NCBI GenBank assembly: GCA_964506505.1
Contig: CAZDKY010000001.1
Coordinates: 1-24,422, forward strand
Length of the DNA stretch: 24,422 bases
From: M55B129 sp964506505
Lineage (GTDB): Bacteria > Bacillota > Dethiobacteria > DTU022
Direction: 5' to 3'
The translations under genes were made by a program, and so were the position numbers. Positions 8,101 through 15,778 of this stretch are shown one piece after another. Below the pieces are notes generated by a model. It was not told where the DNA came from, searched no databases, and was given only the letters and a program-made list of their open reading frames with translations. Positions within the stretch are counted from its first letter, which is position 1, and each line of letters opens with the position of its first letter.

Positions 8101-8668
8101 ACTGGAGAGGCTGGAAGAACGGATCAATTTCTTGAAAGAACAAAAAGAAGACCTGCAGAAAGGCGAAGCTTCTTTGAAAAAAGTGCTTGGAGAAATAGAT
8201 CGACGTATGGAGCATTATTTCCAGCAGGCTTTTGAACAGGTGCGGGAAAATTTAGGCGAAACCTTTCAAGAGCTATTTGAAGGCGGACAGGTTATTTTAA
8301 AATTGACTGATCCGGATAATATCCTTGAATCGGGCATTGATATTGTTGCCCAGCCACCGGGGAAAAAACTGCAGAATATAACCTTGCTTTCGGCCGGTGA
8401 AAAAGTTCTCACCGCCATTGCCCTTGTATTTGCTATTCTCCGTTTTAAACCGGCGCCCTTTTATCTTCTGGATGAAGTAGAATCAACTTTGGATGATGCC
8501 AATCTCTCCCGTTTTACGAAATTCTTAAAGCAATCGGCAGAGAGAGCACAGTTTGTCCTCATTACTCACCGTAAGCGAACGATGGAAGAGGCAGGAGTGC
8601 TTTACGGGGTGACTATGCCTGAACCTGGTGTGTCAAGACTGGTTTCACTGAAACTGGAGGACAATTAA
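5123..8668 (+). CDS. smc: Chromosome segregation protein SMC
   Basis: An 1181-residue structural-maintenance-of-chromosomes ATPase, which with ScpA and ScpB forms the bacterial condensin. The N-terminal head carries Walker A GPNGCGKS (residues 31-38). A long coiled coil (about 170-500) follows, then the hinge (about 505-660, with GILGPVAELI and GGVIRGGS), a second coiled coil (about 670-1010) and the C-terminal head. Walker B is FYLLDEVESTLDDAN (D1117, E1118). The ABC signature reads LSAGEKVL (1089-1096) where LSGGE is usual. Starts at TTG 5123 behind GGGGAGA; the N-terminus MHLKRLDLFGFKSFA fits homologues. FtsY follows 23 bases later, as in Bacillus. Confidence 0.96.
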   Translation: MHLKRLDLFGFKSFAEKSELDFSAGIAAIVGPNGCGKSNIVDAVRWALGEQSIKTLRGTRMEEVIFSGSENRKPLNFAEVSLTFTDVASDLNLDYDEMTVTRRLFRNGDSEYYINKSPCRLKDITELFMDTGVGKDIYSVIGQGRVDEIINSRPEERREIFEEAAGILKYKMRKKEAGRRLEETRENLVRVQDLIFELDTQLEPLREQAEVTRRYRELKKKIETAEKKLRSFDLISSQEQLARVEKQLQSVRDALFSSAARSGLDEKELQERRLKLQEEQAARKQKENKLSLVSRSLEQKENEKILLGEREERYREQIEQNKQRVKQLELLMKELSSQKEKTEEELGIKKEQLNDLEKERHQIEDHLARLEAGTLPGEVERQQEKIYLIGARRQAALSAVDEVKRQLERMHHQKIALQEEESALQKTLADLEESASTLSAKIEEHSKGLSRNEIKENQLSARIEKKEKKLNSLYEEKRSKREELSGIGSRLSLLEEQDAALSGYYRGVKEVMQARSSIPGILGPVAELISVDEDHLQAVEAALGNGMQYLVAETEKSVHKAIHYLKEKKGGWATFLPLDVIHRAADPLDRFPGWQDLAGVVGRASELVKTEALHRPAVDYLLASTLVCCTLEDASKASRFLKQSCRIVTLDGEVISPGGVIRGGSLPRRNTAGMPLGRRKDIESLNNKQLTVNRELSKINSDINTLDHSLSAEKEQFAEIVSQRQEIATKIEDFQKERASLEREQKAVNDRLQVTSKQYGDYDREESELEERLQNLQREICEADKEVKELENALLGTREQYRQYLEQKNTLEQSKTEVLVKLSSCSEQRDMLENKLEEIKINTGKPADEIKEIGLENDKHEEILFRNLSDQKNIETEINNLTEEKAALIEEVEKRNHRLNELEAEIRDLEEERRRSQNRVDRQEKREKHFSVEQTRLQTELNYQEMRFKELFKTLETVPLEDGFNPDEGRQMVESLKEDLEVLGEVNLGAIEELERLEERINFLKEQKEDLQKGEASLKKVLGEIDRRMEHYFQQAFEQVRENLGETFQELFEGGQVILKLTDPDNILESGIDIVAQPPGKKLQNITLLSAGEKVLTAIALVFAILRFKPAPFYLLDEVESTLDDANLSRFTKFLKQSAERAQFVLITHRKRTMEEAGVLYGVTMPEPGVSRLVSLKLEDN

Positions 8669-8691
8669 TTGTTGAAGGGAAATGAATTGTT

Positions 8692-9600
8692 TTGAGCTTA
8701 ATAAAAATATTTTCTGCCGGCCTTGCCCGCAGCAAAGCCGGGTTTGTCAATCGCCTGGGGAATTTATTTGGAGCGGGAGAACTGGACGATTTATTTTATG
8801 AAGATCTTGAAGAAACACTGATAACCGGAGATGTCGGTGTCAACGGCAGCCTGCAGATTGTAGCGGCATTGAAAGAAAAAGCCCGTGCTCTTGGACTGAA
8901 AGAAAGAACGGAAGTAAAGAATCTATTAAAAGGAATCCTTATCGAGCGCCTGACCTTGGGCAACAGCCCTTCTCTGGCCGATAATTGCCCTCACATAATT
9001 TTGTTAGTCGGTGTAAACGGTTCAGGCAAGACAACAGCGGCAGCTAAGCTGGCCAATTACTACAGGGAACAGGGCAAAAAGGTAATGCTGGTTGCCGGCG
9101 ACACTTTCCGGGCGGCGGCAACCGAACAGCTGGAAATATGGGCTAAAAGAGCAGATGCGGATTTGATCAAACAGCAGACCGGATCTGATCCGGCAGCGCT
9201 TTTCTTCGATGCTGTAAATGCGGCCAGGGCCAGGAATACCGATGTTGTTATTGGTGACACAGCCGGGCGTTTGCATAGCAAGTATAACTTAATGGAAGAG
9301 CTGAATAAAATATACCGCGTAATCGATCGCAATCATCCCGGCGCTCCGCATGCAGTATACCTGGTAATTGATGCCACCACCGGTCAGAACGCCATTGCTC
9401 AGGCCCGGCACTTTAACAGGGCTTTACCGTTGAATGGCATCATCCTTACCAAGCTGGACGGGACTGCCAGAGGTGGGATTGTTATAGGTATTCAGGATGA
9501 ACTTGAAATTCCGGTCTGTTTTGTTGGCCTGGGAGAAAAAATAGAAGATCTTGTTCTTTTTGACCCGCAGGCTTTTGTCGATGCCCTCCTTTTTTCATAA
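8692..9600 (+). CDS. ftsY: Signal recognition particle receptor FtsY
   Basis: A 302-residue SRP-type GTPase that docks ribosome-nascent chain-SRP complexes at the membrane. It consists of the NG domain only, without the long acidic A domain of E. coli, as is usual in Firmicutes. The N domain covers about 1-95. G-domain motifs are GVNGSGKTT (107-115), DTFRAAATEQL, DTAGR and TKLDGTARGG. The C-terminus GEKIEDLVLFDPQAFVDALL is complete. It starts at TTG 8692 with AAGGG about 12 bases upstream. The stop codon directly abuts the first of three 27-bp repeats. Neither ylxM nor ffh, the usual next genes, follows. Confidence 0.95.
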   Translation: MSLIKIFSAGLARSKAGFVNRLGNLFGAGELDDLFYEDLEETLITGDVGVNGSLQIVAALKEKARALGLKERTEVKNLLKGILIERLTLGNSPSLADNCPHIILLVGVNGSGKTTAAAKLANYYREQGKKVMLVAGDTFRAAATEQLEIWAKRADADLIKQQTGSDPAALFFDAVNAARARNTDVVIGDTAGRLHSKYNLMEELNKIYRVIDRNHPGAPHAVYLVIDATTGQNAIAQARHFNRALPLNGIILTKLDGTARGGIVIGIQDELEIPVCFVGLGEKIEDLVLFDPQAFVDALLFS

Positions 9601-9661
9601 TGACATTTTCCCTGAACATTCTTAGGGTGACATTAAAACCCTGCTTTCCATAGGTGACATT
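9601..9661. repeat. Three TGACATT repeats at exact 27-bp spacing
   Basis: TGACATT occurs at 9601-9607, 9628-9634 and 9655-9661; copies two and three are preceded by GG. The spacing is 27 bp both times. The flanks between copies are not conserved except for short C/T-rich patches. Regular repeats of this sort occur as transposase-binding sites at the ends of some IS21-like elements, so this may be an end left behind by an insertion sequence. No transposase gene is present. Confidence 0.55.
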
Positions 9662-9696
9662 ATCACGTAATAACCACAAAAATAATAAAAAATCCC

Positions 9697-9725
9697 TTGA
9701 CATAAAAAAGGACATGTAATAAAAT
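9697..9725 (+). promoter_or_regulatory. Sigma-A promoter of the arginine operon
   Basis: TTGACA (9697-9702), a 17-base spacer and TAAAAT (9720-9725, one mismatch to TATAAT). Transcription should start near 9732, just before the T-box leader. Confidence 0.75.
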
Positions 9726-9743
9726 CTTAAACAATATTATAAA

Positions 9744-10006
9744 GCCCTTGACGGGGAGAGTATCCGTTGTGTGGAGGTATTAGCGAGCCGGAGTTGGTGA
9801 AAGTCCGGACCGAAAGCAGGCGGTGAAGCGCACCCCCGAGGCGGCAGCTGAAGCCGGCGATGTACCGGTGAGTAGGCTGGCCCGGTTTTATACCGTTATC
9901 AAGGCCGTTTTTCGTGAAAACGGTTTGAGAGGATCGGCTAATTAGCCGATCAATAAAGGTGGTAACGCGAGCCTCTCGTCCTTTAAAGGGCGAGAGGTTT
10001 TTTTTT
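9744..10006 (+). promoter_or_regulatory. T-box riboswitch leader of the arginine operon
   Basis: This untranslated leader senses uncharged tRNA. Stem I features can be seen: GAGAGTA (9757-9763 region, the loop E/AGTA element), GCGAGCCGGAG with GGTGAAAGTCCGG, and GAGTAGG at about 9870-9876. A CGG triplet (9866-9868) lies where the specifier codon is expected and would read arginine, but this assignment is tentative. A small hairpin CCGTTTT/AAAACGG (9905-9922) follows, then GAGAGG (9927-9932), a palindromic hairpin (9933-9950) and the T-box AAAGGTGGTAACGCGAG (9955-9971). GAGAGG can pair with CCTCTC (9972-9977), which would form the antiterminator and break the terminator. Arginine T-boxes on argC operons are known in Clostridia. 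Confidence 0.88.
9972..10006 (+). terminator. T-box intrinsic terminator
   Basis: CCTCTCGTCCTT (9972-9983) pairs with AAGGGCGAGAGG (9986-9997; one G-U pair) and nine T residues follow (9998-10006). The T-run ends directly at the argC ribosome binding site GAGGAGG, so the switch and the first start are tightly packed. Confidence 0.9.
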
Positions 10007-10020
10007 GAGGAGGTATGTTA

Positions 10021-11055
10021 ATGATTAAAGCAGCTATCCTGGGAGCAACAGGTTATACCGGTATGGAACTGGTACGCCTGCTGTATGCCCATACGGAAGC
10101 GGAAATAGTTTTTCTCAGTTCGGAATCATATGCCGGACAGAAGCTGAGCGCTGTTCATGCTCAGTTTTACGGTCAGATTGACCAGAGGCTGCAGCATATG
10201 AATGTTGACAGGATTCCTGACGATACTGATATTATTTTTTGTGCCCTTCCGCACGGCCAATCGGCACCGGTTGTTCCCGATTTGCTGGAGAGGGATTTTC
10301 GTGTTATCGATTTAAGTGCTGATTTTCGCTTGAAAAATGCGGCCTTATACCCGCAGTGGTATAAAAGGGAACACCCCTGCAGTGAAAAATTGCAGGATGC
10401 AGTGTACGGTTTACCAGAGCTATATAACTCAGATATTCGGAAAGCCAAATTGCTGGCCAATCCCGGCTGTTTCCCCACAGGAGTCCTGCTTGCCCTTGCT
10501 CCATTGCTAAAAGAAAAGGTTGTTGAAAAAGATGGTCTTGTTATCGATGCCAAAACCGGTGTTTCCGGAGCAGGACGTTCACCGAAACAGGTTTCCCACT
10601 TTCCGGAATGCAGCGATAACTTTAAAGCCTACCGGGTTGCCGCACATCAGCATACCCCTGAAATTGAACAGGAGCTGGGACGTTTCTCCGGCAGCAAACT
10701 GCAGGTTACTTTTGTCCCTCATCTTGTGCCCATGGTCCGCGGTATTTTGAGCACCATTTATGCTTATCCAGCAGGTGATTGGAATGAAAACGATCTGACC
10801 GCGATCTACAAAAATTTTTATGGTAATTCCCACTTTGTCCGCTATTTTGAGCGGCCTGAACTGCCGGAAACGAGATTTGTCCGCGGCAGTAACTTTTGCG
10901 ATCTGGCCTGCCGGCTCGATAGCAGGACAGGCAGGCTAATTATCCTGGCGGCAATAGATAACCTGGTTAAGGGGGCATCGGGGCAGGCTGTCCAAAATAT
11001 GAATATCATGTTCGGCTTTCCGGAGACAACCGGTCTGGACCAGGTGCCGTTTTAG
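10021..11055 (+). CDS. argC: N-acetyl-gamma-glutamyl-phosphate reductase
   Basis: A 344-residue enzyme for the third step of arginine synthesis: NADPH-dependent reduction of N-acetylglutamyl phosphate to the semialdehyde. The nucleotide-binding N-terminus is MIKAAILGATGYTGMELVRL. The active-site cysteine is C150 in LLANPGCFPTG. Further family motifs are KTGVSGAGRSP and HTPEIEQEL. I chose ATG 10021: GAGGAGG ends 7 bases before it, whereas ATG 10015 is only 1 base from the site. First gene of the arg operon, controlled by the T-box immediately upstream. Confidence 0.95.
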   Translation: MIKAAILGATGYTGMELVRLLYAHTEAEIVFLSSESYAGQKLSAVHAQFYGQIDQRLQHMNVDRIPDDTDIIFCALPHGQSAPVVPDLLERDFRVIDLSADFRLKNAALYPQWYKREHPCSEKLQDAVYGLPELYNSDIRKAKLLANPGCFPTGVLLALAPLLKEKVVEKDGLVIDAKTGVSGAGRSPKQVSHFPECSDNFKAYRVAAHQHTPEIEQELGRFSGSKLQVTFVPHLVPMVRGILSTIYAYPAGDWNENDLTAIYKNFYGNSHFVRYFERPELPETRFVRGSNFCDLACRLDSRTGRLIILAAIDNLVKGASGQAVQNMNIMFGFPETTGLDQVPF

Positions 11056-11073
11056 AAGATGAACCCACGGTCG

Positions 11074-11126
11074 ATGTTGCAGCAACATTAACAATTAAAA
11101 CATAATTTTAGAGGCGATCATTCGCC
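11074..11126 (+). other. Palindrome and small hairpin in the argC-argJ gap
   Basis: The 88-base gap holds the 15-bp palindrome ATGTTGCAGCAACAT (11074-11088). It also holds a hairpin GGCGA-TCAT-TCGCC (11113-11126) that ends just before the argJ ribosome binding site. They could be a protein site and a translational or processing element. No T-run follows either one. The sequence does not look like an ArgR ARG box. Confidence 0.4.
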
Positions 11127-11143
11127 CAAGGGGGATTTCCGCA

Positions 11144-12364
11144 TTGAATGAGACAAAGAATTGGATGAAAATAGAAAGCAGGAATTTAACGACCGCCGCC
11201 GGTTTCCAGGCGGTAGGGTTACACTGTGGCCTGAAAAAAGAAAAAAAAGATCTGGCTTTAGTCTACAGCGGTATTAATACGGCGGCAGCAGGTGTTTTTA
11301 CCCGCAACCTGGTCCAGGCAGCGCCCGTAAATTTGTGCAGAACGCGCCTTGAAAACCCCATCAGGGCGATCGTGGTCAACAGCGGCAATGCCAATGCCTG
11401 TACCGGGGAACGCGGGCAAACAGATGCTGAAGAAATGGCTGCCACTGCTGCAGAAGCTCTTCATATAGATGCCCGGCAGGTCCTTGTTTGTTCAACTGGA
11501 GTAATCGGAGTGCCTTTGCCCATAAATACTGTAAAAGAGGGGATTAAGAATGCTGCAGTTGGATTAGGCAGGGGACCTCAGTTCGATACTGATGTTGCCG
11601 AAGCAATCTTAACTACTGATACCAGCATAAAACAGAGCGCCTGCCGCTGTGCTGTCCCGGGAGCGGAGTTTTACCTGGCCGGCATTGCCAAGGGATCAGG
11701 AATGATCTGCCCCAACATGGCTACCATGCTTGCTTTCCTGGTGACCGATGCGAAGATTGAGAGGACGTTTCTGCAGGCTCTTTTCAATGAAACAACAGAC
11801 GATTCCTTTAACCTGATCACTGTTGACGGGGAAACTTCGACCAATGATACGGCCCTTATTCTGGCCAACGGTGCTGCCGGTGTTGAAATAGAAAAAAAGG
11901 GTGAGCTGCTCAGAACTTTCAAAGAAATGCTCAATCATGTTTGCGGTGAACTGGCCCTGCAAATTGTCGAAGACGGCGAAGGACTAACCAAATTGATCAC
12001 TGTTACCGTAACCGGTGCCCCGGAAAAAAGTGGAGCCAGGATGATGGCCCGGACAGTTCTTAATTCTCCCCTTGTAAAAACTGCTTTTTACGGAGAGGAT
12101 GCCAACTGGGGTCGGATTATCACTGCTCTTGGTTACGCGGGAGTTGATTTTGCCCCCGACCGTGTGGATATTTTTATCGGGCCGTACCAGGTCGCGGCCG
12201 ACGGTTGTGCAGTATCCTTCGATGAAGCAAAAATGAAAGAAACACTGGGCAGGAAAAATATTTCGGTTTTAATTGATCTGAAAAGCGGCCCGGTAGAAGT
12301 AACAGCCCGGGGTACTGATTTAAGTCATGAGTATATAAATATAAACAGTAGTTACCGTTCCTGA
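11144..12364 (+). CDS. argJ: Glutamate N-acetyltransferase (ArgJ), possibly bifunctional
   Basis: A 406-residue enzyme that moves the acetyl group from N-acetylornithine to glutamate, closing the cyclic arginine pathway. Many homologues also use acetyl-CoA, which the sequence alone cannot decide. ArgJ is made as a precursor that cleaves itself before a threonine; that residue is Thr194 in PNMATMLAF. Other conserved stretches are VVNSGNANACTG and GEDANWGRI. The N-terminus continues into AAGFQAVGLHCGLKK as in the family. It starts at TTG 11144, 9 bases after AAGGGGGA. With argJ present, no separate argE deacetylase is needed. Confidence 0.95.
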   Translation: MNETKNWMKIESRNLTTAAGFQAVGLHCGLKKEKKDLALVYSGINTAAAGVFTRNLVQAAPVNLCRTRLENPIRAIVVNSGNANACTGERGQTDAEEMAATAAEALHIDARQVLVCSTGVIGVPLPINTVKEGIKNAAVGLGRGPQFDTDVAEAILTTDTSIKQSACRCAVPGAEFYLAGIAKGSGMICPNMATMLAFLVTDAKIERTFLQALFNETTDDSFNLITVDGETSTNDTALILANGAAGVEIEKKGELLRTFKEMLNHVCGELALQIVEDGEGLTKLITVTVTGAPEKSGARMMARTVLNSPLVKTAFYGEDANWGRIITALGYAGVDFAPDRVDIFIGPYQVAADGCAVSFDEAKMKETLGRKNISVLIDLKSGPVEVTARGTDLSHEYININSSYRS

Positions 12365-12392
12365 ACGAAGCGGATGGAAAGCGGGTGATGAA

Positions 12393-13295
12393 ATGAACCA
12401 GGAAGCAATGCGCAGTATACCCAAGGCGGAAGTGCTGGTTGAAGCTCTTCCTTACATGCGGGCTTTTTCCGGTAAATATTTTGTCATTAAATACGGTGGG
12501 CAGGCGATGGTCAGCAGTAAATTGATGGAATCTGTGGTCCTCGATCTGATCCTGCTGAAGTATATTGGAGTTAAGCCTGTTTTGGTGCACGGCGGGGGGA
12601 AAGAAGTTAACCTTGTAATGGAAAAACTTGGTAAAAAACCGAACTTTATAAATGGTTTACGGGTAACCGATGATGAAACGATGGAAATAGTAGAGATGGT
12701 CCTCATGGGCAAGGTAAACCAACATATTGTTAGTCTCATTAACCGCCATGGTGGAATGGCAGTCGGCTTGAGCGGACGTGATGCCGGCATATTGCAGGCC
12801 AGGCGCAAGGAAGGGCTGATTATTGAAAATGATGAGGGATCAGAGATTGTTGACCTGGGGCGTGTTGGCGAGATTATCCAGGTCAATCCATCACTGATTC
12901 ATACTGTCAGCGAAAGCGGTTATATTCCAGTGCTTTCTTCAATCGGTGCCGGCTTGAACGGAGAGAGCCTTAATATTAATGCTGACCATGTGGCCGGCGA
13001 ACTTGCTGTTTCACTGAAGGCGGAAAAACTGATCGTTCTTACTGATGTAGACGGAGTGTACAAAGAAAACGAAGAGAGAGAACGGGAATTCATCTCTTCA
13101 ATAACCAGGAAAGAAATAAGGGATATGATCTCGGATGGGCAGATAAACGGTGGAATGATTCCCAAGGTTGAATCGTGCCTTATGGCCCTGGACGGCGGTG
13201 TACGACGGACGCACATTATTGATGGTCGAATAGAGCATTCTCTGATCCTGGAAATATTTACTGATGCCGGTATTGGAACAATGGTCACCAGGTAA
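12393..13295 (+). CDS. argB: Acetylglutamate kinase
   Basis: A 300-residue amino acid kinase that phosphorylates N-acetylglutamate, the controlling step of the cyclic pathway. The phosphate-binding motifs are KYGGQAM (about residues 34-40) and VHGGGKEVN (about 64-72). VGLSGRDAG and LTDVDGVY are also in place. About 28 residues come before the kinase core (MNQEAMRSIPKAEVLVEALP...), matching the N-terminal helix of arginine-inhibited hexameric enzymes; feedback inhibition by arginine is therefore likely but inferred. The start is ATG 12393, with GCGGGTGA upstream. It lies 28 bases after argJ. Confidence 0.95.
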   Translation: MNQEAMRSIPKAEVLVEALPYMRAFSGKYFVIKYGGQAMVSSKLMESVVLDLILLKYIGVKPVLVHGGGKEVNLVMEKLGKKPNFINGLRVTDDETMEIVEMVLMGKVNQHIVSLINRHGGMAVGLSGRDAGILQARRKEGLIIENDEGSEIVDLGRVGEIIQVNPSLIHTVSESGYIPVLSSIGAGLNGESLNINADHVAGELAVSLKAEKLIVLTDVDGVYKENEEREREFISSITRKEIRDMISDGQINGGMIPKVESCLMALDGGVRRTHIIDGRIEHSLILEIFTDAGIGTMVTR

Positions 13296-13319
13296 AAGAT
13301 AAAGAAAGGGGAAAAGTAG

Positions 13320-14507
13320 ATGAGCAGAACCGAACAACAGGAAGCGGAATATATTATCAATACTTATAATCGCAAACCCGGTCTGACGCCCTGCCTGGTT
13401 AGGGGAGAAGGAGTATACGTTTGGGATAAAGAGGGTAAAAAATACCTTGATTTACTGGGTGGCCTGGCAGTTAATGTTATCGGGCACTGTCATTCACAGG
13501 TAGTGGAAGCAATTTGTAAACAAGCTGGAACTTTAAGCCATGTTTCGAATATTTATTACTCAGTTCCCCAGGTTAAACTGGCCGAGCAGTTGATTCAAAA
13601 TACTATGCCCGGTGGTAAAGTATTTTTTGCCAACAGTGGAACTGAAGCAATTGAAGCGGCCATCAAGTTGTCGCGACGGTATAAACCGGGCCGTTTTAAG
13701 ATCATATCAGCAGAGCGTTCTTTCCACGGCAGGACTCTCGCGGCGTTGACTGCTACCGGCCAGCTGAAATATCGTGAACATTTTAATCCCCTGCCGGAGG
13801 GATTCTCTTATGCCACTTATAATGATCTCGAATCTTTTGCCTCTTTGATTGATAATCAAACTGCGGCAATCCTGATCGAACCGGTCCAGGGTGAAGGCGG
13901 TATCTATGTTGCCGAAGAAAACTTTATCAGAGGGCTGCGTGAACTTTGTGACCGTGAGGGGATCCTTCTGATTTTTGACGAGATTCAGAGCGGTATGGGC
14001 CGGACCGGTAAGCTTTGGGCTCATCAAAACTGGGGCGTCCGGCCGGACCTGATGGCAGTAGCCAAAGGACTGGGAGGAGGTTTACCCATCGGAGCTCTGG
14101 TTGCAGCGGAAGATTATACTTCAGTATTTGAACCTGGCGACCATGCTTCCACTTTCGGCGGAAACCCCGTGGTTTGCAGCGCTGCCATGGCTGTCCTGAA
14201 GATTATCTTAACAGAAGGGTTCCTGGATGACGTGCACGAAAAAGGGCTCTATTTAAAGAAAGGCCTGGAAAAATTAATTTCATCTTACCCGGATCTTGCT
14301 GCTGAATACCGTGGCCTGGGACTGATGTGTGCTCTCGAACTGAAAAAACCGGTAGCCCGTCAAATTTATGAAAAGTGCATTACTAACGGGCTTTTGATCA
14401 ATGCGGTTGGGGATACCACCCTGCGTTTGTTGCCGCCGTTGATTATCACAATGGATGAGCTGCAGGAAGGGATAGATATAATCGGCAGTGCGCTCAAAGA
14501 ATGTTAA
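13320..14507 (+). CDS. argD: Acetylornithine aminotransferase
   Basis: A 395-residue class III PLP-dependent aminotransferase that makes N-acetylornithine from the semialdehyde and glutamate. The PLP lysine is K249 in AVAKGLGGGLPIGA. LIFDEIQSGMGRTGKLW and STFGGNPVVCSAA are family motifs, and FANSGTEAIEAAIKLSR binds the cofactor phosphate. The start is ATG 13320 behind AAAGGGGA, 24 bases after argB. Relatives can act on succinyl-diaminopimelate or GABA, but the position in an arginine operon makes argD the natural call. Confidence 0.94.
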   Translation: MSRTEQQEAEYIINTYNRKPGLTPCLVRGEGVYVWDKEGKKYLDLLGGLAVNVIGHCHSQVVEAICKQAGTLSHVSNIYYSVPQVKLAEQLIQNTMPGGKVFFANSGTEAIEAAIKLSRRYKPGRFKIISAERSFHGRTLAALTATGQLKYREHFNPLPEGFSYATYNDLESFASLIDNQTAAILIEPVQGEGGIYVAEENFIRGLRELCDREGILLIFDEIQSGMGRTGKLWAHQNWGVRPDLMAVAKGLGGGLPIGALVAAEDYTSVFEPGDHASTFGGNPVVCSAAMAVLKIILTEGFLDDVHEKGLYLKKGLEKLISSYPDLAAEYRGLGLMCALELKKPVARQIYEKCITNGLLINAVGDTTLRLLPPLIITMDELQEGIDIIGSALKEC

Positions 14508-14542
14508 ATAATGATCATCAAAAAACCTAGGAGGAGATATTT

Positions 14543-15778
14543 ATGACCAGAGAAAAAGTAGTACTGGCTTATTCGGGTGGACTTGACACCTCAGTTATCG
14601 TTAAGTGGCTCCAGGAAAAATACGGATATGACATTGTTACCCTGACTGCCAATGTCGGACAGGGGGATGGTGAACTGACAGGTCTGAAAGAAAAGGCTAT
14701 CAAAACAGGAGCATGCGAAGCTTTCGTGGAAGACCTGAGAGAAGAACTGGTCAGGGACTATATTTTCCCCATGGTCCGGTCGGGAGCAATTTATGAAGGC
14801 AAATACCTGCTTGGCACAGCAATCGCCCGTCCCCTGATTGGCAAAAAGCTGGTTGAGATTGCCGAAAAGGTGGGGGCGAAAGCCATTGCTCATGGAGCGA
14901 CCGGTAAAGGAAATGACCAGGTACGCTTTGAATTTGCCATAAAGGCGCTTAATCCTTACATGAAGATAATTGCCCCCTGGCGGGAATGGGATCTGCGGTC
15001 TCGGACCGACTGCATGGAATACGCTTCAAAACACGGCATTCCGATCTCGGCTACTGCCGAAGAACCCTACAGTATTGATCGCAACATCTGGCACATCAGT
15101 TTCGAGGGGGGGATCCTCGAAGATCCGGCTGTTGAACCGGATAAAGATATGTTCAGGTTGACCTGCGATCCCGTGGATGCCCCGGATGAACCGGAAGAAT
15201 TGACTATTGGGTTTGAACAGGGTATTCCTGTCAGTGTGAATGGAGTTAAACTGGCGCCGGTGGAACTGGTTGATAAATTAAATCAGATTGCCGGAAGAAA
15301 TGGCGTGGGGAGAGTCGATATCGTTGAAAACAGGCTTCTCGGCATGAAGTCGCGTGGTATATATGAAACCCCGGGCGGATCGGTTATTGCCTATGCCCAT
15401 CGTGAACTGGAGCAGTATACCATGGATCGGGAAACATATCATTTTAAAGAGAACATGGCTCTTAAATATGCGGAACTGGTTTATTACGGTCTCTGGTTTA
15501 CTCCCTTGCGTGAGGCACTCGATGGTTTTATCAGCAAGACACAGGAATTGGTAAATGGGACTATAACCCTGAGACTCTATAAGGGCAATGTCTGCGTTGT
15601 CGGGAGAGAGTCAGAAAACACTCTTTATCATCATGGTATGGTCACTTTTGAGTCTGACGATCTCTTTGAACAGAAAGATGCCCAGGGCTTTATTAATCTT
15701 TACGGATTGCCCCTGAAGATTAAAGGAATTATGGATCGGAAACAAAAAAAAGAACTGCAGGAGGTGCAAAAAAACTGA
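14543..15778 (+). CDS. argG: Argininosuccinate synthase
   Basis: A 411-residue ATP-dependent ligase joining citrulline and aspartate. The N-type pyrophosphatase loop is AYSGGLDTSV (residues 9-18). Further signatures are ANVGQGD, AHGATGKGNDQVRFE and EEPYSIDRNIWHISFEGG. The length is usual for the family. The start is ATG 14543, 8 bases after an AGGAGG site. The last codons overlap the argH start by four bases (CTGA), so the two last enzymes of the pathway are translationally coupled. Confidence 0.96.
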   Translation: MTREKVVLAYSGGLDTSVIVKWLQEKYGYDIVTLTANVGQGDGELTGLKEKAIKTGACEAFVEDLREELVRDYIFPMVRSGAIYEGKYLLGTAIARPLIGKKLVEIAEKVGAKAIAHGATGKGNDQVRFEFAIKALNPYMKIIAPWREWDLRSRTDCMEYASKHGIPISATAEEPYSIDRNIWHISFEGGILEDPAVEPDKDMFRLTCDPVDAPDEPEELTIGFEQGIPVSVNGVKLAPVELVDKLNQIAGRNGVGRVDIVENRLLGMKSRGIYETPGGSVIAYAHRELEQYTMDRETYHFKENMALKYAELVYYGLWFTPLREALDGFISKTQELVNGTITLRLYKGNVCVVGRESENTLYHHGMVTFESDDLFEQKDAQGFINLYGLPLKIKGIMDRKQKKELQEVQKN

